A stretch of 35,872 nt of DNA, taken from the NCBI GenBank assembly GCA_030840805.1, contig JAVEDU010000108.1:1-35872 (forward strand), given 5' to 3'. The notes beneath the pieces were generated by a model that ran no database searches, had not been told where the DNA came from, and worked only from the letters and a program-made list of their open reading frames with translations. The stretch comes from Actinomycetota bacterium (GTDB taxonomy: Bacteria > Actinomycetota > Actinomycetes > Mycobacteriales > HKI-0501). The position numbers and the translations under genes were made by a program. Position 1 is the stretch's first letter. Every line of letters starts with the position of its first letter. Below, in pieces: positions 9,248 to 20,178 of this stretch.

Positions 9248-10020
9248 GCGTCGTGCTCGCCGCAGGAGGCAACGGATTCGTCGCCCCCGGGCCCGCCGAT
9301 TTCGAGTTCCCCCCGGTCTTCGGATTTGTCACGAAGCCCATGCTCATCGTCGTGCTCGGTGCGATCGTCATCGCCGCGTTCTTCTACGCCGCCGCCCGGA
9401 ACCCGCGGCTCGTGCCCGGTAAGGCGCAGTTCATCGGCGAAGAGATCTACGGCTTCGTCCGCAACGGGATCGCGCGCGACACGATCGGCGCGAAGGAGGG
9501 GATGAAGTACGTCCCCTACCTCGTCACGCTGTTCGTGTTCATCTCGGTGCTGAACCTGACCGGCATCATCCCGCCGATCCTGTTCCCCGCGAACTCGCGC
9601 ATTGCGTTCCCGCTGGTCCTGGCGCTGATCTCGTGGGCGATCTTCAACTACATCGGGATCCGCCGGCAGGGCTTCGTCGGCTACTTCAAGAACATGATGT
9701 TCCCGCCCGGTATCCCGTGGCCGGTGTACATCCTGCTCTCGCCGATCGAGTTCCTGTCGACGGTCATCATCCGGCCCGTCACGCTGACCCTGCGTCTCAC
9801 GCTGAACATGTTCGCGGGTCACCTCGTGCTCATGCTGTGCATGTTCGGCGGAGCATTCCTGCTCGGCCAGGGCGGCCTGCTGGCCGTGGCCAGCATCATC
9901 CCGTTCCTCTTCGCCATCGTCCTCACGTTCTTCGAGGGCTTCGTGCAGTTGCTGCAGGCTTATGTCTTCACGCTGCTCTCGGCCCTGTACATCGCGGGCG
10001 CCGAGTCCGAAGAGCACTGA
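9244..10020 (+). CDS. atpB: F1Fo ATP synthase subunit a
   Basis: Membrane stator subunit forming the proton half-channels against the c-ring. 258 residues with at least five hydrophobic segments. The essential arginine lies in the motif [11 protein letters not shown], matching R210 of E. coli. The C-terminal helix [13 protein letters not shown] is typical. GTG start overlapping the preceding stop by 4 bases. Confidence 0.96.
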   Translation: MSVVLAAGGNGFVAPGPADFEFPPVFGFVTKPMLIVVLGAIVIAAFFYAAARNPRLVPGKAQFIGEEIYGFVRNGIARDTIGAKEGMKYVPYLVTLFVFISVLNLTGIIPPILFPANSRIAFPLVLALISWAIFNYIGIRRQGFVGYFKNMMFPPGIPWPVYILLSPIEFLSTVIIRPVTLTLRLTLNMFAGHLVLMLCMFGGAFLLGQGGLLAVASIIPFLFAIVLTFFEGFVQLLQAYVFTLLSALYIAGAESEEH

Positions 10021-10070
10021 CCGCACGACTTCCCGACGTATTACCCAACGCAGAAGGGGATCACCCAAGC

Positions 10071-10292
10071 ATGAACGGCACTGTGGACATCCTGGGCAAC
10101 CTGAACATGATCGGGTATGGCCTCGCGGCCATCGGCCCGGGCGTGGGCATCGGCCTGATCTTCGCCGCCTACATCTCCGGCGTGGCGCGTCAGCCCGAGG
10201 CCCGCGGCATGCTCCAGGCGATCGCCATCCTCGGCTTCGCCCTTGCTGAGGCTCTTGCCATCATCGGCATCGGCCTCGCGTTCGTCCTCTGA
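10071..10292 (+). CDS. atpE: F1Fo ATP synthase subunit c
   Basis: Proton-carrying ring subunit. 73 residues, two transmembrane helices joined by the polar loop R40-Q-P-E43. The proton-binding carboxylate is E60 in G-F-A-L-A-E-A. No sodium-binding Q/E pattern is seen in the first helix, which supports proton coupling. The ATG start has AGAAGGGG upstream, the best ribosome binding site in this part of the operon, as expected for a subunit needed in many copies. This region is also where diarylquinolines bind in mycobacteria. Confidence 0.96.
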   Translation: MNGTVDILGNLNMIGYGLAAIGPGVGIGLIFAAYISGVARQPEARGMLQAIAILGFALAEALAIIGIGLAFVL

Positions 10293-10294
10293 CG

Positions 10295-10843
10295 ATGATC
10301 ACTGACACCGTGACATTCCTGGCAGCGGGGGAGGAGCCGAACCCGCTCATCCCGCACACGGCCGAGCTGGTCGTCGGGGTCATCGCCTTCGCCATCCTCT
10401 TCTTCTTCCTGAAGAAGGCGGTGTACCCCCGGTTCGAGCAGACCTTCCGCGACCGTCAGGAGACGATCGAGGGCGGGATCAAGCGGGCGCAGGAGGCTCA
10501 GGCCGAGGCGCAGCGCCTGCTCGAGCAGTACAAGGCGCAGCTCGCCGAGGCCCGCACCGAGGCCGCGAAGATCCGTGACGACGCGCGTGCCGAGGGCACC
10601 CGCATCGTCGAGGAGCTCCGCACCGAGGCGCACGAGCAGGCCCAGCGCATCATCCAGCGTGGCGAGGAGACCCTCGCCGCCGAGCGTGAGCGCCTGGTCG
10701 TCCAGCTCCGGGCCGAGATCGGGGACCTTGCGGTCGAGCTGGCCGAGCGCGTCATCGGCGAGGCCCTCGCCGACGAGGCGCGGCGGGCCGGCACCATCGA
10801 CCGGTTCCTCTCGGAGCTCGACGCCACCCCGGGGCGGCGCTGA
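10295..10843 (+). CDS. atpF: F1Fo ATP synthase subunit b
   Basis: Peripheral stalk subunit. 182 residues: one N-terminal membrane helix (about 25-40, V-V-G-V-I-A-F-A-I-L-F-F-F-L) and then a long charged coiled coil rich in Glu, Ala, Gln and Arg. The start lies 2 bases after the atpE stop with no separate strong ribosome binding site. b and delta are separate genes here, unlike mycobacteria, where a b-delta fusion is found. Confidence 0.95.
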   Translation: MITDTVTFLAAGEEPNPLIPHTAELVVGVIAFAILFFFLKKAVYPRFEQTFRDRQETIEGGIKRAQEAQAEAQRLLEQYKAQLAEARTEAAKIRDDARAEGTRIVEELRTEAHEQAQRIIQRGEETLAAERERLVVQLRAEIGDLAVELAERVIGEALADEARRAGTIDRFLSELDATPGRR

Positions 10844-11664
10844 TGCACCGCGCCAGCCGGGAGAGCCTGAAGACCGCCCGCGAGCGGCTCCAGGAGCTCG
10901 GCCACTCGGTGGACACCGCCACGCTGTCGGTCATCGCCGACGAGCTGGAGGCGTTCGCCGCGCTGCTCGAGCGGGAGCCCACGCTCCGGCGTGCGCTCGC
11001 CGACTCCGGCGTGCGGGGCGAGCGGCGGCGTGAGCTGCTGGACGCCGTGCTGTCGGGCAAGGTGTCCGACCAGACGCTGGCCGTGCTGGGCGCGCTCGTC
11101 GAGGGTCGTTGGTCGAGCTCCGCGGACCTCGTGGACGCGGCCGAGATCCTCACCGTCGACGCCCATCTCCACGGGGCGGAGCGCGAGGGGCACCTCGCCG
11201 ACGTCGAGGACGAGCTGTTCCGGTTCTCCCGGATCGTCCTCGGCTCGCCCGAGCTCGCCGGCATCCTCGGAGACCGGGCGACGGGCGCCGATCGGCGCCG
11301 GGAGCTCGTCCGCTCGCTGCTGGCCGGCAAGGCCGACCCGATCACCGTCCGACTCGTCGAGCTCGCTGCGGCGATCGGTATCGGCGGTCGGCGGTTCGAG
11401 GCATCGGTCGAGCGGCTCGTCTTCCTGACGGCCGAGCGGCGTGACCGTGAGGTCGCGTACGTCCGGGTCGCGGCCCCGATGACCGACGCGCAGGAGGCCC
11501 GGCTGTCATCTCGGCTCGCCGCGACCTACGGTCGGGACATCTCGCTGAAGGTTCAGGTCGACCCGTCCATCATCGGCGGGGCGACGGTACGGGTCGGCGA
11601 CGACCTGTACGACGGCAGCGTGAAGCGGCGGCTCGAAAACGCCCGCGCCACGCTCGCCCGCTGA
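10843..11664 (+). CDS. atpH: F1Fo ATP synthase subunit delta
   Basis: Links the b stalk to the top of F1. 273 residues, longer than the E. coli protein (177) but usual for actinobacteria. The C-terminal part shows the conserved delta signature S-S-R-L-A-A-T-Y-G-R-D-I-S-L-K-V-Q-V-D-P and the end motif I-G-G-A-T-V-R-V-G-D. ATG shares one base with the atpF stop. Confidence 0.94.
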   Translation: MHRASRESLKTARERLQELGHSVDTATLSVIADELEAFAALLEREPTLRRALADSGVRGERRRELLDAVLSGKVSDQTLAVLGALVEGRWSSSADLVDAAEILTVDAHLHGAEREGHLADVEDELFRFSRIVLGSPELAGILGDRATGADRRRELVRSLLAGKADPITVRLVELAAAIGIGGRRFEASVERLVFLTAERRDREVAYVRVAAPMTDAQEARLSSRLAATYGRDISLKVQVDPSIIGGATVRVGDDLYDGSVKRRLENARATLAR

Positions 11665-11713
11665 CGTCCGGTAAATGCACTTCCGATAACAAAGAGAACT
11701 GAGGACGCTGACG

Positions 11714-13363
11714 ATGGCGGAGCTGACCATCTCCTCCGAGGAGATCCGTGGTGCGATCGAGCGCTACGTCTCCTCCTACACGCCGGAGATCTCCCGTGAG
11801 GAGGTCGGCGTCGTCACCGAGATCGGTGACGGAATCGCCCAGGTCGAGGGTCTGCCCTCGGCGATGGCCAACGAGCTGCTCGAGTTCGAGGGCGGCGTCC
11901 TCGGCATCGCCCTGAACCTCGACGTCCGCCAGATCGGTGTCGTCATCCTCGGTGACGCGACGCACATCGAGGAGGGCCAGCAGGTCCGCCGCACCGGCGA
12001 CATCCTGTCGGTCCCGGTGGGCGACGGCTTCCTCGGCCGCGTGGTGAACCCGCTCGGCCAGCCGATCGACGGGCTCGGCGAGATCGAGGCCGAGGACCGT
12101 CGCGCCCTGGAGATCCAGGCGCCGTCGGTGGTCGAGCGCCAGCCGGTCAAGCAGCCGCTGCAGACGGGCATCAAGGCCGTCGACGCCATGACGGCGATCG
12201 GCCGTGGTCAGCGCCAGCTGATCATCGGTGACCGCCAGACCGGCAAGACCGCCGTCGCCCTGGACGCGATCCTGAACCAGAAGGCGAACTGGGCAACCGG
12301 CGACCCGGCGCAGCAGGTCAAGTGCATCTACGTCGCGATCGGCCAGAAGGGCTCGACGGTCGCGGCCCTGCGCACCGTGCTCGAGGAGCACGGCGCGCTG
12401 GAGTACACGACGATCGTCGCGGCTCCGGCCTCCGACGCCGCCGGCTTCAAGTACCTCGCGCCGTACACCGGCTCGGCCATCGGCCAGCACTGGATGTACA
12501 ACGGTCAGCACGTCCTCATCGTGTTCGACGACCTGTCGAAGCAGGCCGAGGCGTACCGCGCCGTGTCGCTGCTGCTCCGTCGCCCGCCGGGCCGCGAGGC
12601 GTACCCGGGTGACGTCTTCTACCTGCACTCCCGCCTGCTCGAGCGCTGCGCGAAGCTCTCCGACGAGCTCGGCGCGGGTTCGATGACCGGCCTCCCGATC
12701 ATCGAGACCAAGGGCAACGACGTCTCGGCGTACATCCCGACCAACGTCATCTCGATCACCGACGGTCAGGTCTTCCTCGAGACCGACCTGTTCAACGCCG
12801 GCGTCCGTCCGGCCATCAACGTCGGCATCTCGGTGTCCCGCGTCGGTGGTTCCGCGCAGGTGAAGGCCATGAAGAAGGTCGCGGGCTCGCTGCGCCTCAA
12901 CCTGGCGCAGTACCGCGAGCTGGAGGCGTTCTCGGCCTTCGGGTCCGACCTGGACAAGGCCTCGCGCGACGCCCTGGACCGCGGCGCACGCCTGGTCGAG
13001 CTGCTCAAGCAGCCGCAGTACACCCCGTACCCGGTCGAGGAGCAGGTCGTCTCGATCTGGGCCGGTACGACGGGCCGGCTGGACGACATCGAGGTCTCGG
13101 ACATCCGGGTCTTCGAGGTCCAGTTCCTGGACTACCTGCGGCGTGAGCAGTCCGGGATCCTCGACGAGATCCGGCAGACCAAGCAGCTGACGGACGAGAA
13201 CGTCGAGCGGCTGGACGCGGCGATCAAGACGTTCAAGGACCAGTTCAGCGCTCACGGCGAGGACAAGGTGGAGGCGCACGACACCCCCGCCGACGCCCTG
13301 GACCCGGCGGCCGAGGGTCGCGAGACCGTCAAGCGCCAGGTCCGGAAGCCGGCAGCGAAGTAG
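11714..13363 (+). CDS. atpA: F1Fo ATP synthase subunit alpha, with C-terminal extension
   Basis: Non-catalytic nucleotide-binding subunit of F1. 549 residues. P-loop G-D-R-Q-T-G-K-T at 172-179. The last 35 or so residues form a charged, probably flexible tail ending [10 protein letters not shown], which is absent from E. coli alpha (513 residues). Mycobacterial alpha has a similar tail that suppresses ATP hydrolysis by contacting gamma. Function here is inferred from length and position. ATG start with GAGGA 8-10 bases upstream, after a 49-base gap. Confidence 0.97.
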   Translation: MAELTISSEEIRGAIERYVSSYTPEISREEVGVVTEIGDGIAQVEGLPSAMANELLEFEGGVLGIALNLDVRQIGVVILGDATHIEEGQQVRRTGDILSVPVGDGFLGRVVNPLGQPIDGLGEIEAEDRRALEIQAPSVVERQPVKQPLQTGIKAVDAMTAIGRGQRQLIIGDRQTGKTAVALDAILNQKANWATGDPAQQVKCIYVAIGQKGSTVAALRTVLEEHGALEYTTIVAAPASDAAGFKYLAPYTGSAIGQHWMYNGQHVLIVFDDLSKQAEAYRAVSLLLRRPPGREAYPGDVFYLHSRLLERCAKLSDELGAGSMTGLPIIETKGNDVSAYIPTNVISITDGQVFLETDLFNAGVRPAINVGISVSRVGGSAQVKAMKKVAGSLRLNLAQYRELEAFSAFGSDLDKASRDALDRGARLVELLKQPQYTPYPVEEQVVSIWAGTTGRLDDIEVSDIRVFEVQFLDYLRREQSGILDEIRQTKQLTDENVERLDAAIKTFKDQFSAHGEDKVEAHDTPADALDPAAEGRETVKRQVRKPAAK

Positions 13364-13365
13364 CC

Positions 13366-15749
<2,384 letters not shown>

Positions 15750-15774
15750 CCCCCAGCACGTCGGCACGTCCGTT

Positions 15775-15808
15775 CGGAGGCGGTCCCGGTCATCCGGGGC
15801 CGCCTCCG
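15775..15808. terminator. Strong hairpin between atpD and atpC
   Basis: A 15-bp stem with a single G-U pair (15775-15789 with 15794-15808) and a 4-base loop TCAT starts 26 bases after the atpD stop, inside what is normally a continuous operon. It could end or weaken transcription into atpC, or protect the upstream message. No T-run follows. Confidence 0.6.
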
Positions 15809-15821
15809 GCGTCTCACCCGC

Positions 15822-15882
15822 GTTGATCATGGGGTTTTCGGGAGGCACGCGGGGCGGTGGTGCCGACAACCCCATGATCGAT
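15822..15882. repeat. Degenerate palindromic repeat, TTGATCATGG family
   Basis: Arms TTGATCATGGGGTTTTCGG and its near-complement pair over about 18 bases with two wobbles and one mismatch. The 10-base core TTGATCATGG is the same as in the two 70-bp palindromes at 27881 and 28976, but the inner part differs. It is a diverged member or a related family. Confidence 0.55.
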
Positions 15883-15925
15883 TCGGAGGGGGCGGCCCCG
15901 GTGCGTTGCCGCCCCGGTCGATCGC

Positions 15926-15931
15926 TAGACT
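15926..15931 (+). promoter_or_regulatory. Candidate -10 box for atpC (TAGACT)
   Basis: TAGACT fits TANNNT and would start transcription near 15938, just before the GAAGGAG of atpC. The same hexamer precedes the mutase gene at 20942. No -35 at proper spacing (TTGCCG at 15906 is 14 bases away). Confidence 0.35.
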
Positions 15932-15962
15932 TCCCGACATCCCCTCATTCGAAGGAGCCGGT

Positions 15963-16238
15963 GTGGCGCAGCTTCACGTCGAACTGGTCGCAGTCGAGGA
16001 CAAGGTCTGGTCCGGCGACGCGTCCATGGTCGTCGCCCGCACGACCGAAGGTGAGATCGGCATTCTGCCCGGTCACGCCCCGCTCCTCGGCCAGCTTGCC
16101 GACCCCGGCACGGTTCGCATCAAGACCGACAGCGGCGACCGGGCGTACACCGTCCACGGCGGGTTCGTCTCGGTCACCGAGGATGGCGTCTCCATCCTCG
16201 CGGAGATCGCCGAACCAGTCGACGCGCAGGGTCACTGA
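15963..16238 (+). CDS. atpC: F1Fo ATP synthase subunit epsilon, N-terminal domain only
   Basis: 91 residues, against about 120-138 in most bacteria. The N-terminal beta-sandwich is complete (V-E-L-V-A-V-E-D-K-V-W-S-G ... G-E-I-G-I-L-P-G-H-A-P-L-L-G ... V-H-G-G-F-V-S-V). The protein then stops after I-L-A-E-I-A-E-P-V-D-A-Q-G-H, where the two C-terminal helices would begin. Those helices carry the inhibitory function. Other frames after the stop do not restore a helix-rich sequence, so it does not look like a simple frameshift. GTG at 15963 is chosen for the AGGAG 5 bases upstream. A longer reading from 15906 adds non-family residues. Confidence 0.92.
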   Translation: MAQLHVELVAVEDKVWSGDASMVVARTTEGEIGILPGHAPLLGQLADPGTVRIKTDSGDRAYTVHGGFVSVTEDGVSILAEIAEPVDAQGH

Positions 16239-16260
16239 CGGCCCGGCCGTAACGGGCGTC

Positions 16261-16707
16261 ATGGACTTCCTCGAGGCGTTCGCGGTGACGGCGTTGGTCG
16301 CCGTCGCGGGCCTCGGTGCGTTTCTGGTCCGCCGCATCACGCTGCTCCGCGGTGGCGGCACGGTGGAGATGAGCCTGCGGCTCTACCCGGACGGCCAGCA
16401 CGGTCGCGGCTGGGCGCTCGGAGTCGGGCGGTTTGTCGGTGACGAACTCCAGTGGTTTCGCACCTTCAGCCTCTCCCCACGTCCGAAGCGGGTCCTGTCC
16501 CGGCACGACCTGTCGGTGAACAGCCGACGCCGCCCGGTCGGCGGCGAAAGCCTCGCACTGATGTCCGGGTCGATCGTGCTGGCGTGTGCCAACCCGGCCG
16601 GTCCCGTCGATCTCGCGATGACCGAGGCCGCGGAAACCGGGTTCCTGTCGTGGCTGGAGTCGGCGCCCCCCGGGTCAGGGTTCGGCCGCCGCCTCGCCGC
16701 CGGCTGA
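16261..16707 (+). CDS. DUF2550 family membrane-anchored protein
   Basis: 148 residues: one N-terminal transmembrane helix (about 7-25, V-T-A-L-V-A-V-A-G-L-G-A-F-L-V-R-R), then a cytoplasmic domain of unknown function with W-F-R-T-F-S-L-S-P-R-P near 62-72. The position directly after atpC is where DUF2550 proteins are found across actinobacteria, which is the main support. No clear ribosome binding site precedes the ATG. Confidence 0.75.
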   Translation: MDFLEAFAVTALVAVAGLGAFLVRRITLLRGGGTVEMSLRLYPDGQHGRGWALGVGRFVGDELQWFRTFSLSPRPKRVLSRHDLSVNSRRRPVGGESLALMSGSIVLACANPAGPVDLAMTEAAETGFLSWLESAPPGSGFGRRLAAG

Positions 16708-16741
16708 GTCGGCGCCGCGCGCCGAGCCCCACCGGCACTCT

Positions 16742-16755
16742 CCCCTGCGTAGGGG
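16742..16755. terminator. Small hairpin between convergent genes
   Basis: CCCCT, loop GCGT, AGGGG lies in the 74-base gap between the DUF2550 gene and the oppositely directed adenosyltransferase gene. The stem is only 5 bp, so this is a weak candidate for a bidirectional terminator. Confidence 0.3.
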
Positions 16756-16781
16756 CGGGCGGCGCGGCGGGCGGGTAGGTC

Positions 16782-17354
16782 TCAGCTGCCGCCGCCCGGC
16801 TTCCAGAGCACGTCGCCGCCCGGGTTCGCGACCCGGGAGAGGATGAACAGCAGATCCGAGAGCCGGTTCAGGTAGAGCACCGGGGTCCGGTTGGTGTGGT
16901 CGGGTTCGTCCTCGAGCAGCGCCCAGGTGGACCGTTCCGCGCGGCGCGACACCGTGCGGGCCACATGCAGCAGCGCCGCCCCGGGCGTACCGCCGGGCAG
17001 GATGAAGCTGTCCAGCTTCGCCAGCCGCTCGTTGAACTCGTCGCACCAGCCCTCGAGCCGCTCCACGTACGCGTCGGTGACCCGCAGGGGCGCCCACCGG
17101 GGTTCGGGCACGACCGGGGTGCACAGGTCCGCACCCACGTCGAACAGGTCGTTCTGGATCTGGGTGAGGACGGCCCGCACGTCGTCGGCGAGCGCACCGA
17201 GCGCGAGCGCCACCCCGACGGCGGCATTGGTCTCGTCCACGTCGGCATACGCGCCGATCCGGGCCGACGTCTTCGGGACGCGCGACATGTCGCCGAGGGC
17301 CGTCGTGCCGTCGTCGCCGGTCTTCGTGTAGATGCGGGTGAGGTGCACGGACAT
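16782..17354 (-). CDS. Cob(I)alamin adenosyltransferase, PduO type
   Basis: Transfers the adenosyl group of ATP to cob(I)alamin to make coenzyme B12. 190 residues. The ATP-binding motif [11 protein letters not shown] is at 10-20. The second signature [11 protein letters not shown] lies near 133-143, and N-R-L-S-D-L-L-F near 163-170. These mark the PduO family rather than CobA/CobO. It supplies cofactor for the B12-dependent mutase at 20979. Start ATG at 17354 is preceded by TAGGCT and exactly 6 bases, which suggests a leaderless message. Confidence 0.93.
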   Translation of the reverse strand: MSVHLTRIYTKTGDDGTTALGDMSRVPKTSARIGAYADVDETNAAVGVALALGALADDVRAVLTQIQNDLFDVGADLCTPVVPEPRWAPLRVTDAYVERLEGWCDEFNERLAKLDSFILPGGTPGAALLHVARTVSRRAERSTWALLEDEPDHTNRTPVLYLNRLSDLLFILSRVANPGGDVLWKPGGGS

Positions 17355-17360
17355 GTCGCG

Positions 17361-17366
17361 AGCCTA
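17361..17366 (-). promoter_or_regulatory. -10 box TAGGCT, leaderless start of the adenosyltransferase
   Basis: Read on the minus strand, TAGGCT is followed by CGCGAC and then the ATG. Transcription should start on or next to the A of ATG. No ribosome binding site is present. Confidence 0.6.
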
Positions 17367-17447
17367 GGACCTCGGCACTTCCCGGGGCGTTCCGGTCCGG
17401 CTTCGCGGTGCCCGTCGGGGCGGCGCGTCGCGACCGGCCGGCTCACC

Positions 17448-17453
17448 TACGAT
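17448..17453 (+). promoter_or_regulatory. -10 box TACGAT, leaderless start of murA
   Basis: TACGAT is followed by GGCGCG and then the GTG start of murA, so transcription is predicted to start at the start codon. It lies back to back with the adenosyltransferase promoter, 81 bases apart. No TTGACA-like -35 is seen. Confidence 0.6.
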
Positions 17454-17459
17454 GGCGCG

Positions 17460-18743
17460 GTGGAAATACTGAGGGTCGCCGGCGGTGCGCGCCTGGCCGG
17501 TGAGGTCACGGTGGTGGGCGCCAAGAACAGCGTCCTCAAGCTGATGGCCGCCGCCCTGCTCGCGGAGGGCCGGACCGAGGTCACGAACATCCCGCGCATC
17601 CTCGACGTCACGATCATGAGCGAGGTGCTCCGCCGGCTCGGCTGCGATGTCGTCGCCGACGGGGACACGCTGGTCATCGACGTACCGGCGGAACCCCGCA
17701 CCGAGGCCGACTACGACCTGGTCCGGCAGCTCCGCGCGTCGATCTGCGTCCTCGGACCGCTGCTGACCCGCTGCGGGCACGTCAAGGTCGCGCTGCCCGG
17801 CGGTGACGCCATCGGCTCGCGTGGACTGGACATGCACATCGCCGGGCTCGAGCGGATGGGCGCCGAGATCACCAACGAGCACGGCTTCGTGATCGCCTCC
17901 GTCGACCGGCTGCGCGGCGCGGACATCGTGCTCGAGTTCCCCTCGGTCGGCGCGACCGAGAACATCGTGACCGCGGCCGTTCTCGCCAAGGGCACCACGG
18001 TGATCGACAACGCCGCGCGGGAACCGGAGATCGTCGACATCTGCGCGATGCTCAGCGCGATGGGCGCGCAGATCGACGGCGCCGGTACGTCGACGATCGT
18101 GGTCGACGGGGTCGACGCGCTCCGGCCGGTGACCCACCGCACCGTGGGAGACCGGATCGTGGCCGGTACGTGGGCGTTCGCGGCGGCGATGACCCGCGGC
18201 GACGTGACGGTGCGGGGCGCGGATCCCGCCCATCTCGACGTGGTGCTGGAGAAGCTGGCGTCCACGGGCGCCGAGGTCACCCGGTACGGCACGGAGGGGT
18301 TCCGGGTGGCGGCCGCCGACCGGCCCCGCGCGGTGGACGTCGTGACGCTGCCGTACCCGGGGTTCCCCACCGACCTGCTGGCGCCCGCGATCGCGCTCGG
18401 CACGGTCGCCGAGGGCGCGTCGATGGTCACCGAGAACGTGTTCGACGCCCGGTTCATGTTCGTCAACGAACTGGCCCGGCTCGGGGCGGACGCGCGCACC
18501 GACGGCCACCACGCGGTGGTCCGCGGGAAGCATGTGCTCTCCGGCGCACCGGTACGCGCCACCGACATCCGGGCCGGCGCCGCGCTGGTCCTCGCCGGGC
18601 TGTGTGCCGACGGCGTCACCGAGGTCGCCGACGTGCACCACATCGACCGCGGGTACCCGGACTTCGTCCCGCAGCTGGAGAGCCTGGGCGCGGACGTCCG
18701 ACGGGTCACGGTGCCCGACGTGGAGCTCCCGCCGGCGCTGTGA
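17460..18743 (+). CDS. murA: UDP-N-acetylglucosamine 1-carboxyvinyltransferase with Asp at the active-site Cys position
   Basis: First committed step of peptidoglycan synthesis: adds enolpyruvate from PEP to UDP-GlcNAc. 427 residues, normal. K22-N23 lies in G-A-K-N-S-V-L-K-L. The active-site loop reads P-G-G-D116-A-I-G-S-R, where E. coli has Cys115. Asp here is known from mycobacterial and chlamydial MurA and gives intrinsic fosfomycin resistance. GTG at 17460 is chosen because the family N-terminus begins there and a -10 box lies 6 bases before it. Longer readings add non-family sequence. Confidence 0.96.
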   Translation: MEILRVAGGARLAGEVTVVGAKNSVLKLMAAALLAEGRTEVTNIPRILDVTIMSEVLRRLGCDVVADGDTLVIDVPAEPRTEADYDLVRQLRASICVLGPLLTRCGHVKVALPGGDAIGSRGLDMHIAGLERMGAEITNEHGFVIASVDRLRGADIVLEFPSVGATENIVTAAVLAKGTTVIDNAAREPEIVDICAMLSAMGAQIDGAGTSTIVVDGVDALRPVTHRTVGDRIVAGTWAFAAAMTRGDVTVRGADPAHLDVVLEKLASTGAEVTRYGTEGFRVAAADRPRAVDVVTLPYPGFPTDLLAPAIALGTVAEGASMVTENVFDARFMFVNELARLGADARTDGHHAVVRGKHVLSGAPVRATDIRAGAALVLAGLCADGVTEVADVHHIDRGYPDFVPQLESLGADVRRVTVPDVELPPAL

Positions 18744-18749
18744 CCGTGC

Positions 18750-19046
18750 TCAGGGCTCGACCACGCGGCGGGCCCGTTCGGCGTCGTCGGGGAACACCAG
18801 GATGCGCACCCCACCGTTCCGGTCGGCGGTCATGGTCGCCCGGACGCCAGCCTCGCGCAGCCGCGCGAGGAACCGCCGCCCGTCCGGCGTGGTCGCCTGC
18901 GAGACGATCTCGGTGAGCAGCCCGTAGTCCTCGCCCGGGTGGAACGCGGCGGGTGGCGGCCGATCCCGTGGGTACGCCCACCGCAGGACGAGGGCGAGTA
19001 CGCCCACGACCGCGAGGGCGACGACGAGGTTCGAGCTGAAGGGCAC
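18750..19046 (-). CDS. Small membrane-anchored protein of unknown function
   Basis: 98 residues if started at GTG 19046: a hydrophobic helix at about 6-23 (N-L-V-V-A-L-A-V-V-G-V-L-A-L-V-L-R), a Pro-rich linker, then a soluble segment (E-D-Y-G-L-L-T-E-I-V-S ... V-R-I-L-V-F-P-D-D-A-E-R-A-R-R-V-V). I do not recognise the family. The end of the segment resembles small alpha/beta domains that resolve strand plus helix, but this is not a firm assignment. GATCAT lies 6 bases before the GTG, a possible leaderless promoter. The frame stays open upstream to GTG 19118, so the start is uncertain. It lies convergent with murA, 6 bases away. Confidence 0.6.
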   Translation of the reverse strand: MPFSSNLVVALAVVGVLALVLRWAYPRDRPPPAAFHPGEDYGLLTEIVSQATTPDGRRFLARLREAGVRATMTADRNGGVRILVFPDDAERARRVVEP

Positions 19047-19087
19047 GGGCCGATGATCCCACCCTCCGGGGCGCCGTCGCCCGCCGC

Positions 19088-19105
19088 CTGAACGCTCACT
19101 AAGGT
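19088..19105. promoter_or_regulatory. Candidate operator and -10 box before the hydroxybutyryl-CoA dehydrogenase gene
   Basis: CTGAACGCTCACTAAG (19088-19103) shares 11 of 16 positions with the palindrome-like CTGAGCGATCGTTCAG at 29900, also in front of a 3-hydroxyacyl-CoA dehydrogenase gene. TAAGGT (19100-19105), a TANNNT -10 box, overlaps its right end, which would suit repression. TetR-type regulators of fatty acid genes use sites of this shape. The regulator is not in the window. Confidence 0.35.
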
Positions 19106-19138
19106 TTCGGCGACACATTTTCGACGGAGGAGGAACAC

Positions 19139-19990
19139 GTGGCCGGACGGCTCGCAGTCATCGGTGCCGGGCTCATGGGCTCGGGTATCGCCCAGATCTC
19201 GGCCCAGGCCGGCTGGGACGTCATCCTCCGCGACGTGACGGACGCGGCGCTGGACCGCGGCCGCAACGGCATCGCGGCCTCCTATGACAAGTTCGTCGCC
19301 AAGGGCCGGATGTCCGCGGCGGACGCCGAGACCGCGCTGGGCCGGATCACCATGGTCACCGACCTCGACGCCGTGGCCGGCGCCGACATCGTCGTGGAGG
19401 CCGTGTTCGAGTCGCTCGACGTCAAGACCGAGGTGTTCACCGCCCTCGACCGGATCTGCAAGGACGGCGCCGTGCTGGCGTCGAACACCTCCGCCATCCC
19501 GATCACCCGCATCGCCGCGGTGACGCAGCGGCCCGAATCGGTCGTGGGCGCCCACTTCTTCTCGCCGGTGCCGATGATGGCGCTGTGCGAGCTGGTCCGC
19601 GGCTACAAGACCAGCGACGAGACCCTGGCGCGCACCCGGGCGTTCGCCGAGGAGATCGGCAAGACGTGCATCGTCGTCAACAGGGACGTCGCCGGGTTCG
19701 TCACGACGCGGCTCATCTCGGCGCTCGTCGTCGAGGCGGTCAAGCTGTACGAGTCCGGCGTCGCGTCGGCCGAGGACATCGACATCGCCTGCAAGCTCGG
19801 GTTCGGGCACGCGATGGGCCCGCTGACGACGACCGACCTCACCGGTGTCGACATCCTCCGCAACGCGACCCGGAACATCTACGAGGAGACGCAGGACGAG
19901 AAGTTCGCGCCGCCGGAGCTCCTCAACCGGATGGTGACCGCCGGCGACCTCGGCCGGAAGACGGGGCAGGGGTTCTACAGCTACGAGTGA
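19139..19990 (+). CDS. 3-hydroxybutyryl-CoA dehydrogenase
   Basis: NAD(P)-dependent interconversion of 3-hydroxybutyryl-CoA and acetoacetyl-CoA. 283 residues, the usual single-unit size. N-terminal Rossmann motif G-A-G-L-M-G-S-G (9-16), N-T-S-A-I-P near 120-125, catalytic His in G-A-H-F-F-S-P-V-P, and a C-terminal helical dimer domain ending G-R-K-T-G-Q-G-F-Y-S-Y. GTG start with GGAGGAGG 6 bases upstream, one of the strongest ribosome binding sites in the window. Product links to C4 acyl-CoA flux into the ethylmalonyl-CoA mutase nearby. Confidence 0.93.
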   Translation: MAGRLAVIGAGLMGSGIAQISAQAGWDVILRDVTDAALDRGRNGIAASYDKFVAKGRMSAADAETALGRITMVTDLDAVAGADIVVEAVFESLDVKTEVFTALDRICKDGAVLASNTSAIPITRIAAVTQRPESVVGAHFFSPVPMMALCELVRGYKTSDETLARTRAFAEEIGKTCIVVNRDVAGFVTTRLISALVVEAVKLYESGVASAEDIDIACKLGFGHAMGPLTTTDLTGVDILRNATRNIYEETQDEKFAPPELLNRMVTAGDLGRKTGQGFYSYE

Positions 19991-20178
19991 CGACGCATGA
20001 TCCTTGCGTGGTGAAGCATCGTCATGCCTTCGGAGTGTCCGCGTCTGCTCCATATGGGTGAAAGAAGGAACCGTACGGCTGATTCGGCCGAGCGCGGTCC
20101 CGCAGCACCCTGGACGTACGCAGCGCGGTGGCGGACACCTCCCGGCTCTGCCGCCGCGTCCCGGGCTGAGGGGGCGCC

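Noticed and set aside
16239-16260. Frameshift that would restore the epsilon C-terminal domain
   Set aside because: Other frames after the stop do not give the Ala/Glu/Arg-rich helices expected, and the DUF2550 gene starts at 16261.
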